From positions 105,103,142-105,167,141 of the forward strand of contig CM049306.1 of NCBI GenBank assembly GCA_026874595.1: a DNA stretch of 64,000 nucleotides. The letters run 5' to 3'. The notes beneath the pieces were generated by a model. It was not told the DNA's origin, made no database searches, and was given only the letters and a program-made list of their open reading frames with translations. The stretch comes from Sipunculus nudus. Lineage: Eukaryota; Annelida; Sipuncula; Golfingiida; Sipunculidae. A program made the position numbers and the translations under genes. Positions within the stretch are counted from its first letter, which is position 1. Every line of letters starts with the position of its first letter. Below, in pieces: positions 38,251-49,372 of the stretch.

Positions 38251-40249
38251 ACGCGGGTGATCAACATACTTGCGAAAATCGAAGATTTCCGGCAAGCAAC
38301 AAACAAACAAACAAACTAGATGACCAAAGGTCACGCGCTTGCCGGAAATGACGTAAAGTTAGTCAGATAAACGATCAATGTCAAAGTGAAAGAAAATAAT
38401 CCCTAGTTTGTAAAGATAGGATCAATATTAACAAAGTTCTGAAGAAAAAAAATGTTGATATGTTTTGATCACCTTGACCTTGACCTTTGACTTATTTGAA
38501 TAATAAACATAGGGCTTCCAGATATCGTTACGACAAGTGTAAGTTACAAAGCGACTCCTGCAAAATTGTGAGGCTTATAATTTTGGAGATATTGCCAAAA
38601 CATAATATGTTGGAGAGGTTTGCACCCAGCGCCCCCTAGCGGCCGAATTAAAAAAATGAAAAATTGATTTCGAGATAAAAGTGTAGGACTTTCAATATGT
38701 CAGTTTCAAAAAGATTCCTGCAAAACTGTGGCCTCCAGGGCAAGATTACTGAAATCTCGAAATATCTGGTTTGACGAGATATTGTACGAGATATCGCGAG
38801 ACTTTTACTAAAATCTTGCAGTTCTTGTCAAATGCTACCTGATGCAAAAAACTAGACCTCTCTAGCTTTAAAACTGACAAAGTTAGAAAAATAAGACCCC
38901 TTATTTCAGAATATCATGACTTTTTCCCCAAAATGCGTAACCATGGTTACGGCAAATTTGAAAGAGCTACACACCAGAAGAAAGGCCTGGGAATGACGTT
39001 TAAAATGAGCTATGTTTGAAGAAGATACCACTAACAGTTACAAAGATATGAAGAAAAAACCGTTTTGAGAAGTTTTGATGACCTTGACCTTGACCTTGGA
39101 CCTATGTCGCCCAATAACAATAGGCCTCGAGGACTTTTGCTTGTCTATCAGCTGTGTAAGGTTAAAAGCAATTGCTGCAAAATTGTGGCCTGTAGAGAGT
39201 ACACAGACAGACAGACAAACAAACAAACAGACAAACAGACATCCGCGACTGACCAACCTGCTTGCAGAAATCGAAGATTTCCGGCAAGCAACAAACAAAC
39301 AGACAAACAGACATCCGCGACTGACCAACCTGCTTGCAGAAATCGAAGATTTCCGGCAAGCAACAAACAGACATTTGCGACTGGCCAACCTGCCTGCAGA
39401 AATCGAAGATTTCCGGCGAGCAATTAAAAAAAAAAAAAAAAAACGGTTCGGGTCCTTTCCTGAAGGACACAGCGACTGAAACTTTGGACAGCAATCACCT
39501 GCATGCGCACAGATGTGCAGGCACGCGTTTTAGGTCTGACCAGGTCTGACCAGGTCTGAGGGCACGCTGGAATGGTGACATTCCTATGGCCCTGAGAAAA
39601 TGGTCAGCCCGTCCGGTATATTTATTCACAAGTTTTTACCAGGAAGTGGCCGTGGTCCCCGCTACGCCAATTAATTCCTCCCGTAGGCTGCGGGCCTGAA
39701 TTGGCATTTGGCCCGATGGACCCTACACAAAACGAGCAAACTGCGCTGATTGTCGCTCATACCTACACGTGTCTTTGTCTTACTAAAACGCGTGTCATCG
39801 TGCATTCCTTCATGACTCTGTGCATTCATGTTTCCCTCCGTTTATAAAGTTTATATGGACATACTGACAAAGTGACACAAGACCGAGACCAGATGACTTA
39901 ACCAGGTTATGGGGAAGACTCAAAGGAAGAACATAAGCTATAGTTTATGTAATTGAGTCTTTGGGTTTTAGAGATATGGCCAATATAATGATATGTGAGT
40001 GAGGGTCATGTGCAACGCCCCCTAGCGGCCAATTCTGGAAAATGAAAAAATGGGTTTCGAGATATTAGTGTAAGACATAAGATGTAATAGTTTTTAAAGG
40101 ATTCTTTCAAAACTGTCCCCTGTAGAATGGTATATGTGAGACGCAAGAACCGGCAAGCAAGCGGATTTGAGGACAACTGAGAAACAGACGGACACACTGA
40201 CAAAGTGAGACAAGATTGAGTCGAAATGACTCCACCAGGATTTTGAAAA
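38251..40249 (+). repeat. Repeat modules and diverged spacer
   Basis: After a hairpin string (38262-38300) and an ACTAGATGACCAAAGGTCA start (38316), modules follow with CTCF-like sites at 38629 and 40015, GTAACCATGGTTAC at 38937 and TGACC blocks at about 38466 and 39079. The stretch 39430-39860 is more unique; its TACTAAAACGCGTG string relates it to the 409-bp spacer of the 1.27-kb satellite. No gene is seen. Confidence 0.8.
39225..39425 (+). repeat. Three direct repeats with hairpin core
   Basis: Three copies, about 60-70 bp apart, of a unit made of ACAAACAGACATCCGCGACTG, CCAACCTGC, then GAAATCGAAGATTTCCGG and CAAGCAA. The core is self-complementary (GAAATC/GATTTC). A related three-copy set lies at 43080-43255. 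It is not a CRISPR array: the copies adjoin without spacers. Confidence 0.85.
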
Positions 40250-41808
40250 GACTCAGAGGAAGAAAATAAGCTATGGTTTATGTAATTGAGGCTTATAATT
40301 TTGGAGATATGGCCAAATAATGATATACTGGATATGTTCGACTGCAGCGCCCTCTAGTGGACATATCCTGAAGACGACAAATGCGTTTCGTGATATTAGT
40401 GTATGACATAAGATGTAATAGTTTCAAAAGGATTCGTCCACATATCTGACTTGTTGATTGCTATATCTAAAGTGCAAAAACTAGCAAGCAGGCGAATATG
40501 AGGATAAATGACAAACAGACAGACATACTGACAAAGTGACACTAGATGGACACCAGGTGACTTGACAATGTTTTGAAGAAGACCAAGAGAAAGAAAATAA
40601 GCTATAGTTTGTGTAATATAGGTTTACTCTTACGGAAATATGTTCAAAAACTGATTTTTTTGGAAGGGTCAAGTGCAGCGCCCCCTAGCGGCCATATCGG
40701 GAAAATGAAAAAATTTTTTTGAGATATTAGTATAATACATAAGATGAAGGAACAAACATACACGGGTGACCAACATGCTTTCGAAAATCGAAGATTTCCG
40801 GCAAGCAATAAAGTTTGGATTGACTGTGCCTCCAACATGTATGATCATAGACAGGGCCCGGAGAGGCCGTCACGCACCGCTGCACACGCCGGCCGCCCAC
40901 CGTAAGGACCCTGTCGCCACTTGCGGCAATTGCACGTGTCTTCATGGTATGTATCAGTTTCAAAAGGATGCCTGCATATCTGTGGCCTATAGGGCATGTC
41001 ACCGTGAAATCGCGAAATCTCATTCGACGAGAAACGGTGCGAGATTTTGCAAGATTTTTGGTTGGATCACCGAGAACCCACCAAGGGCTACAAGATGCAA
41101 AAATTTTGACCTCTCTAGCATAAAAACTGACAGAGTTAGAAGCTGAAAACTGCATATTTTCAAAATTCAAAGGTTTTACCCCAAAAATAGAGAAATCTGG
41201 CAATAGCGCACTTTGGCACCTATGCGCAAAAATAAGCCCATGGACCCTAGTTTAAGGTGCTGTGATGGAAATGGCCCAATGTTTAATAGTTCTGGAGGTA
41301 TAGCACCAAAACAAATTTTCATGTTTTTTTCATCTGCAACGCCCCCTGGCGGCCATTTCCAAAATCTGAAAAACCCGTTTCGAGATATTCTTATGTTACA
41401 TAAAATATCTCAGAATCAGTAAAATTGTTGCAAATTTGAAAAATATCACGAAATTCCATGATTTCTCCCCAAAATTGCGTAACCATGGTAACAGCGAAAT
41501 GAGGCAATTTTGCAGTGTTGGAAGTGGCCATGCAGTGGCAAATAAAACGGGCTACAGATTAGGTGCCTACGGCTATTTTTGACGAAGGTATGAAGAAAAA
41601 ACCGTTTTTGAGCTTTTTGGTGACCCTGACCTTGACCCTTGACCGATCATGACCAAAAACAATAGGCTCCGAGAAGAACCGATTATACACTCTATCTATA
41701 AGTATCAGGACGATTGGTGCAAAATTGTGGCCTGTAGAGCGGGGACATACAGACAAACAAACAAACGGAACTGATCAACATACTTGTCGAAATCTCTGAT
41801 TCCGGCAA
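40250..41808 (+). repeat. 1.55-kb segment, copy 1 (second at 47822)
   Basis: It matches 47822-49372 at an offset of roughly 7.57 kb with few differences. It contains CTCF-like sites at 40347, 40678 and 41339, the X-box-like motif at 41479, the TGACC block at 41621, a (CAAA)n tract at about 41750 and a hairpin ending CCGGCAAGCAA. The part from 40949 on is a solo copy of the 1.27-kb satellite unit without its 409-bp spacer. Confidence 0.88.
40347..40360 (-). promoter_or_regulatory. CTCF-like site, full consensus match
   Basis: The minus strand reads CCACTAGAGGGCGC, 14/14 against CCASYAGRKGGCRS. It differs from the common family version at positions the consensus allows to vary. The duplicate at 47920-47933 is identical. 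Confidence 0.5.
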
Positions 41809-43203
41809 GCAACAAACATACGCGGGTGATCAACATGCTTGCGAAAATCGAAGATTTCCGGCAAGCAATAAAGTTGTGACTGTGCCTCCAACATGTAGGA
41901 TAATAGACAGGGCCCGGAAAGGCCGACACGCACCGCTGCACACGCCGGCCGCCCACCATAAGGACCCTGCCGGCACTTGCGGCGATGGCACGGGTCTTCG
42001 CGGTTTGGCGAAAAACGGCGCGAGATTTGACGAGACTAACAATGTGACCCCTGAATGTGACTGCGAGTGTCAGCCGCTATCCAACGCTGCAAACCGTGTG
42101 TCTGTAGCGTAAAAAATGACAGAATTATAGGCATTTCTTTGAATGGTCTCGTGTTCTCGTTTCACGAGAAACGGTGCGAGATATGACGAGCCTTTCTATT
42201 GAATGACTAAGAAGTAAACTAATGCTATCTAACGCCAAAAACCAGAGCGTTCTATCGCAAATATTGACAGAGACAGAAGCAGGAACACTCCGTATTTCAG
42301 ATTGTCAAGTTTTACCCCAAAATTTGGTAACCATGGTAACGGCAGCACAAGGCTAAATGTACGAAGGAATAAGGCAATGATCCTAGTTTTAGATGCGACA
42401 AAAAAAATTCTTCTATGCTAAATATTTTTTTAGATATTGCGGAAAAATGATACGTTGTAGTGTTTCCAGTACCACGCCCCCTGGTGGCTATTTCCGAAAA
42501 ATGAAAAAACAAGTTCGAGATAATACAGAACAACAGAAAATATGTCACTTTCAGAACCTTAGCTGTAAAACTGCCACCTGTAAATCGTATTTAATGAAAT
42601 CTCGAAAAGTCTCATTTGACGACAAATGGCACGAGATTTTGCGAGACTTACATTAATTTCGCATAGAGCATATTAAATGCTACGCAATGCAAAAAACTAG
42701 ACCTCTCTAACTTGAATAATGAGAAATTTGGAGGGAAATTTTCGAAATTTCTGAATTTCCCCCAAAAATACGTTACCATGGTAACCATTGACCGGAAAAA
42801 TTTGCCAGCACTTGGAAAGCTAACATAGTGAGGAATAAAATGAGCTACAGATTATGCGGCTACGATTATTATTGACAAAGATATGAAGAAAGTAAAAATT
42901 TTAGGTTTTTTGGTGACCCTGACCTTGACCTTTGACCGATCATGACCAAAAACAATAGGCTCCGAGGAGAACCAATCTTACACTTGATGCATAAGTTTCA
43001 GAGCGATTGCTTAAAAACTGTGGCCTGTAGCGCGTGTACATACAGACAAACAGACAGACAAACAAACAAACAAACAAACAAACATACGCGGGTGATCAAC
43101 ATGCTTGCGAAAATCGAAGATTTCCGGCAAGCAACAAACAAACATACGCGGGTGATCAACATGCTTGCGAAAATCGAAGATTTCCGGCAAGCAACAAACA
43201 GAC
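41809..43203 (+). repeat. Hairpin repeats and third tail copy
   Basis: Stretch 41809-42294 begins with hairpin strings (CGAAGATTTCCGGCAAGCAA) and a GC-richer piece with GCTGCACACGCCGGCCGCCC that recurs at 40880, 43320, 44590 and 48450. Stretch 42295-43080 is a third copy of the tail of the 6.6-kb duplication, with X-box-like motifs at 42327 and 42772, a CTCF-like site at 42474 and a TGACC block at 42914. Hairpin repeats about 60 bp apart follow at 43080-43203. Confidence 0.85.
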
Positions 43204-45715
43204 ATCCGCGACTGACCAACCAGCTTGCGAAAATCGAAGATTTCCGGCAAGCAATAAAGTTGTGACTGTGCCTCCAACATGTATGATCATAGATGGGGCC
43301 CGGAGAGGCCGTCACGCACCGCTGCACACGCCGGCCGCCCACCGTAAGGACCCTGCCGCCACTTGCGGCGACGGCACGTGACTTCGTGGTTTGGTGAAAC
43401 ACGGCGCGAGATTTGACGAGACTGACAATGCGACCCCTGAATGTGACTGCGAGTGTCAGCCGCTATCCGGCGCTGCAAGCCATGTGTCTGTAGCGTGAAA
43501 AATGACAGAATTATAGGCATTTCTTTGAATGGTCACGTGTTCTCGTTTCACGAGAAACGGTGCGAGATATGACGAGACTTGCGATTGAATGGCTTAGAAC
43601 TGGGGGGATGCTGTCTAACGCCAAAAACCAGACCTTTCTATCGCAAATATCAACAGAGATAGAAGCTGGAAAACTCCGAATTTTCAGATTGTCAAGTTTT
43701 ACCCCAAAATTTGGTAACCATGGTAACGGCAGCACAAAGCAACATGTGCGAAGGGATAAGCCAATGTTCCTAGTTTCAGATACGACCAAAAAAATGGTGT
43801 CACGTTTAATATTTTTTGAGATATTGCAGAAAAATGATATGTTACAGTGTTTCAGGTACCACGCCCCCTGGTGGCTATTTCCAAAAAATGAAAAATTGGT
43901 TTCGAGATATTTCTCAATAACACAAAATATGTCATTTTCAAAGTCATAGTTTAAAAAATGCGACCTGTAAGCCATATTTAATGAAATCTCGAAAATTCTC
44001 GTTTGACGAGAAATGGTGCAAGATTTTACGAGACTTTTACTGGTATGATAAAAAGCTTATTTAGTACTATATGATGCAAAAAACTAGAACTCTCTAGCTT
44101 TAAAAATGACAAAGTTAGAAAAAGTAGGCCTTTTATTTTCGAAAATCATGAGTTTTCCCCCAAAATGTGTAACCATAGAAACAGCAGATTTCAGCAACAT
44201 ATATATCAGAAGAAAGGCCTTGGAATGCCGATTAAAATGAGCCATGTTTGAAGTGGCTATGACAAATAGTAATGGAGATATGAAGAAAAGAGCACTTTAG
44301 GAACTTTTGATGACCTTGACCTTGACCTTTGACCTATATTGCCCAAAAACAATAGGCTTCTTGCATTTTTGATTCTACACAAACTGTGAAAGTTTGAAAG
44401 CGATGGGATGAAAATTGCGACCTGTAGAGACTTGACAGACAAACAAACAAACAAACAAACAGACAAACAGACATCCGCGACTGACCAACCAGCTTGCGAA
44501 AATCGAAGATTTCCGGCAAGCAATAAAGTTGTGACTGTGCCTCCAACATGTATGATCATAGATGGGGCCCGGAGAGGCCGTCACGCACCGCTGCACACGC
44601 CGGCCGCCCACCGTAAGGACCCTGCCGCCACTTGCGGCGACGGCACGTGACTTCGTGGTTTGGTGAAACACGGCGCGAGATTTGACGAGACTGACAATGC
44701 GACCCCTGAATGTGACTGCGAGTGTCAGCCGCTATCCGGCGCTGCAAGCCATGTGTCTGTAGCGTGAAAAATGACAGAATTATAGGCATTTCTTTGAATG
44801 GTCACGTGTTCTCGTTTCACGAGAAACGGTGCGAGATATGACGAGACTTGCGATTGAATGGCTTAGAACTGGGGGGATGCTGTCTAACGCCAAAAACCAG
44901 ACCTTTCTATCGCAAATATCAACAGAGATAGAAGCTGGAAAACTCCGAATTTTCAGATTGTCAAGTTTTACCCCAAAATTTGGTAACCATGGTAACGGCA
45001 GCACAAAGCAACATGTGCGAAGGGATAAGCCAATGTTCCTAGTTTCAGATACGACCAAAAAAATGGTGTCACGTTTAATATTTTTTGAGATATTGCAGAA
45101 AAATGATATGTTACAGTGTTTCATGTACCACGCCCCCTGGTGGCTATTTCCAAAAAATGAAAAATTGGTTTCGAGATATTTCTCAATAACACAAAATATG
45201 TCATTTTCAAAGTCATAGTTTAAAAAATGCGACCTGTACGCCATATTTAATGAAATCTCGAAACTTCTCGTTTGACGAGAAATGGTGCAAGATTTTACGA
45301 GACTTTTACTGGTATGATAAAAAGCTTATTTAGTACTATATGATGCAAAAAACTAGAACTCTCTAGCTTTAAAAATGACAAAGTTAGAAAAAGTAGGCCT
45401 TTTATTTTCGAAAATCATGAGTTTTCCCCCAAAATGTGTAACCATAGAAACAGCAGATTTCAGCAACATATATATCAGAAGAAAGGCCTTGGAATGCCGA
45501 TTAAAATGAGCCATGTTTGAAGTGGCTATGACAAATAGTAATGGAGATATGAAGAAAAGAGCACTTTAGGAACTTTTGATGACCTTGACCTTGACCTTTG
45601 ACCTATATTGCCCAAAAACAATAGGCTTCATGCATTTTTGATTCTACACAAACTGTGAAAGTTTGAAAGCGATGGGATGAAAATTGCGACCTGTAGAGAC
45701 TGGACAGACAAACAA
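43204..45715 (+). repeat. 1,269-bp tandem pair, near identical
   Basis: Units start at ATCCGCGACTGACC (43204 and 44473), offset 1,269 bp. I see only about five or six differences, for example TCAGGTACC against TCATGTACC, so the duplication is recent. Each unit has a hairpin, a GC-rich piece, a CGAGA inverted repeat, GTAACCATGGTAAC (43714 and 44983), ACGCCCCCTGGTGG (43861 and 45130), a decayed second X-box (44169 and 45438), a TGACC block (44311 and 45580) and (CAAA)n. The two pairs of overlapping frames of 129 and 154 codons are mirror images on opposite strands and not genes. Confidence 0.93.
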
Positions 45716-46442
45716 ACAAACTAGACGACCATAGGTCGAGAGCTTGCCGGACTTAAATGACAGACAAATGGAGAAACAGGACAAACTGACGGTTTTCTAT
45801 CAATTGAATGACTTTTAAAGCGATTGCTGGAACGTTTGGCCTGTTGAACGACATATATCACACAAAAGAACATGAAATCAGACATAGCTCAAAACAGACA
45901 AATATACTGACACACCTGAGAAAACAGACTACAAGTGAAGGTAGAGTTTATAATGTCGGAGATATGGCCAAAAAATGATATGGTGCGGAGGCTCTACCGC
46001 AGCATCCCCTAGCGGCCATATCCCAAAAATTAAAAAATTTCTTTTGAGATATTATTGTAAGAAATGTTCCAAAATGTATATATTATTGTAAGAGATGTTC
46101 CAATTCCAAAAGGATTCCTTCAAAACTGTGGCCTGAAGATTGCTAACTGTAAGACGCAAGATCCAGCAAGCAGGTGAAATAGAGGATCACTGACAAACAG
46201 ACAGACATACTGAAAAAGTGACACAAGAATAAGACCAGATGACTAACTCAGATTATGGAGAAGATTCAAAGGAAGACAATAAGTCATAGTGTTTGTAATT
46301 GAAGTTTATAGTTTTGTAGATATGGCAAAGAAATATATATAGGGGAGAGGCGAGTGCAACGCCCCCTATTGGCAATATCCAGAAAATGAATAATCTGTTT
46401 CGAGATATTACTGTAAGATGTAAGATGTAATAGTTTAACAAG
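45716..46442 (+). repeat. Diverged repeat modules
   Basis: It starts at ACTAGACGACCATAGGTCG (about 45720). Two units of about 330 bp carry degenerate CTCF-like strings (46002, GCATCCCCTAGCGG; 46359, ACGCCCCCTATTGG). A local duplication TATTATTGTAAGA lies at 46050-46095. Confidence 0.8.
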
Positions 46443-46890
46443 TGACCCATGGGTCATGACGCTCAGCTGCCAAGCATGACCTGCCACATCATGGGCTGAG
46501 ATTCACAACTTCCAGTCACATTTTGAAGAACCAATTTGCATATATTTTGAAATTTTCTTCGACAACAGAAATATACATCACCTATGTCTGGTTAAAACAC
46601 AGTGACTTGATGGTCTTAGGAAAAATGAATGATTGTTAAGCTATCGGTAACTATTCCCATAGCTTGCTTGATACCTGTCAGTCTCAAAAGAAACAACAAA
46701 AAGGGCAAATATAAGATCAAAATATATAGCAAAAATCAAGGAAATCCATGCAAGAATTATTGAGAAACGGATGCTTATAAATATGAAGTTTGAACCAAAT
46801 TGAGTGATGCATAGATATGGCATATGTGAAAGACTGAAGGTTTGGGTTGAACAGTTTCACTTGCAAAATGTTCACAACCATTTAGAATAA
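46443..46890. other. Unique-looking segment with palindrome
   Basis: It opens with TGACCCATGGGTCA (46443-46456), a perfect 14-bp palindrome, and then has no recognisable gene or repeat. Confidence 0.55.
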
Positions 46891-46894
46891 TTAA

Positions 46895-47430
46895 GTAATG
46901 TGTCCTTGACCTTTGACCTTTTGAACTCGACATCGATAGGCTTCTTCCCCTATTGGTAGGTCAGCCATATATGACAAATGGAAGGTATAGATTGAAAAGT
47001 TTCCTGAAAATGACTCCACACAAAAAGTGGGTGCAGTGAACTTCACCTTTGACCTCAAATTCAACAGGTCTGTTCCCCTGTTGGCAGAGAAGCGATATCA
47101 GTGCTGGGAAGTTTGGAATGAAATGTCTAGCTTGAAATGTTTTCACAACCTTTTAAAAAAATTGGATCCTGTGACCCTGATCTTTGATCTTGTGACCTAA
47201 AAATCTATAGGATTCTTCTCCCTCTTAGAAGGTGAAATATATGTAAAAATTCAAAGAATTGGGATGAAAGATTTGGCTTAAAATGCATCCACAGGCATTA
47301 AATAAAGGGACTCCTGTTACCTTGACCTTTGACCTGTTGACTTCAAAATAATTATGGTTCTTCCCCTGTTGGTAGATGAGCTGTATGTGAAAGATGGAAG
47401 TTTTTGGATGAAAATTTTAGCTAAAAGAAT
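46895..47430 (+). repeat. About 140-bp units with TGACCTTTGACC
   Basis: Four diverged units are marked by CTTTGACCT-type strings and TTCCCCTNTTGGTAG (46944, 47072, about 47214 and 47359; spacing 128-145 bp). This is the TGACC block again, here repeated as the unit itself. Confidence 0.75.
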
Positions 47431-47439
47431 TATTTCTGG

Positions 47440-47690
47440 GGGGTGCATACACACCCTGTAACTTCGAGAATATAGGTCAGTGACCTAATTTCAGGTTTGC
47501 AAGGAGATCATTTTAGAACCTCTAAGACTACATAGGGTTCATGACCCTAGCCCGTACAGTTACGATTTGTGCCCTGCTAACAGACGGACGGCCGGTCAGC
47601 AGGATGGACAGATGGAAGGACGACGGACAAAGACCCATCGCTATACCCCAGCATGACTGAAAGTCAGCTGAGCTAAAAATGATCCTTTCA
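47440..47690 (-). repeat. Inverted relative of the 16.5-kb repeat
   Basis: GACTGAAAGTCAGCTGAGCT at the end, the GGACGGACAAAG-type tract and ACGATTTGTGCCCTG correspond, read on the minus strand, to the start of the repeat at 16502. It is the only clear case of opposite orientation linking the two halves of the window. Confidence 0.65.
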
Positions 47691-47821
47691 AAACGGTGGC
47701 CTGTAGAATGCTATCAGTGAGACTCAAGAACCAAAAAGCCGGCGAATTTGAGGACAACTGACAAACAAACAGACAAACTTACACAAGATGGAGACAAGAT
47801 GACTTAATCAGGTTATGGAGA

Positions 47822-49372
47822 AGACTCAGAGGAAGAAAATAAGCTATAGTTTATGTAATTGAGGCTTATAATTTTGGAGATATGGCCAAATAATGATATA
47901 CTGGATATGTTCGACTGCAGCGCCCTCTAGTGGACATATCCTGAAGACGACAAATGCGTTTCGTGATATAAGTGTATGACATAAGATGTAATAGTTTCAA
48001 AAGGATTCGTCCACATATCTGACTTGTTGATTGCTATATCTAAAGTGCAAAAACTAACAAGCAGGCGAATATGAGGATAAATGACAAACAGACAGACATA
48101 CTGACAAAGTGACACTAGATGGACACCAGGTGACTTGACAATGTTTTGAAGAAGACCAAGAGAAAGAAAATAAGCTATAGTTTGTGTAATATAGGTTTAC
48201 TCTTACGGAAATATGTTCAAAAACTGATTTTTTTGGAAGGGTCAAGTGCAGCGCCCCCTAGCAGCCATATCGGGAAAATGAAAAACAATTTTTGAGATAT
48301 TAGTATGATACATAAAATGAAGGAACAAACATACACGGGTGACCAACATGCTTTCGAAAATCGAGGATTTCCGGCAAGTAATACAAGTAATAAAGTCTGG
48401 ACTGTGCCTCAACATGTATGATAATAGATAGGGCCCGGAAAGGCCGACACGCACCGCTGCACACGCCGGCTGCCCACCGTAAGGACCCTGTGTCTGTGTC
48501 TTCGTGGTATGTATCAGTTTCAAAAGGATGCCTGCCTATCTGTGGCCTATAGGGCATGTCACCGTGAAATCGCGAAATCTCATTCGACGAGAAACGGTGC
48601 GAGATTTTGCAAGATTTTTGGTTGGATCACCGAGAACTCACCAAGGGCTACAAGATGCAAAAATTTTGACCTCTCTAGCATAAAAACTGACAGAGTTAGA
48701 AGCTGAAAACTGCATATTTTCAAAATTCAAAGGTTTTACCCCCAAAATAGAGAAATCTGGCAATAGCGCACTTTGGCACCTATGCGCAAAAATAAGCCCA
48801 TGGACCCTAGTTTAAGGTGCTGTGATGGAAATGGCCCAATGTTTAATAGTTCTGGAGGTATAGCACCAAAACAAATTTTCATGTTTTTTCATCTGCAACG
48901 CCCCCTGGCGGCCATTTCCAAAATCTGAAAAAACCCGTTTCGAGATATTCTTATGTTACATAAAATATCTCAGAATCAGTAAAATTGCTGCAAATTTGAA
49001 AAATATCACGAAATTCCATGATTTCTCCCCAAAATTGCGTAACCATGGTAACAGCGAAATGAGGCAATTCTGCAGTGTTGGAAGTGGCCATGCAGTGGCA
49101 AATGAAACGGGCTACAGATTAGGTGCCTACGGCTATTTTTGACGAAGGTATGAAGAAAAAACCGTTTTTGAGCTTTTTGGTGACCCTGACCTTGACCCTT
49201 GACCGATCATGACCAAAAACAATAGGCTCCGAGAAGAACCGATTATACACTCTATCTATAAGTATCAGGACGATTGGTGCAAAATTGTGGCCTGTAGAGC
49301 GGGGACATACAGACAAACAAACAAACGGAACTGATCAACATACTTGTCGAAATCTCTGATTCCGGCAAGCAA
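47822..49372 (+). repeat. 1.55-kb segment, copy 2
   Basis: Duplicate of 40250-41808. Its right part is also the first unit of the 1.27-kb satellite, so the duplicated segment joins ordinary modules to the array. The GC-rich piece is shorter here (about 48420-48505). Confidence 0.88.

Noticed and set aside
39225-39425. CRISPR-like direct repeats
   Set aside because: The 60-70 bp units adjoin with no unique spacers, in a eukaryotic repeat region.
38089-44671. Cys/Val/Leu-rich proteins (CLSVCLFVC type) and Gln/Thr/Lys-rich ones
   Set aside because: They are the two strands of the (CAGA/CAAA)n microsatellite.
43511-45244. Long opposite-strand frame pairs (129 and 154 codons)
   Set aside because: Both strands are open over the same repeat, the frames are duplicated with the 1,269-bp unit, and no family is recognisable.
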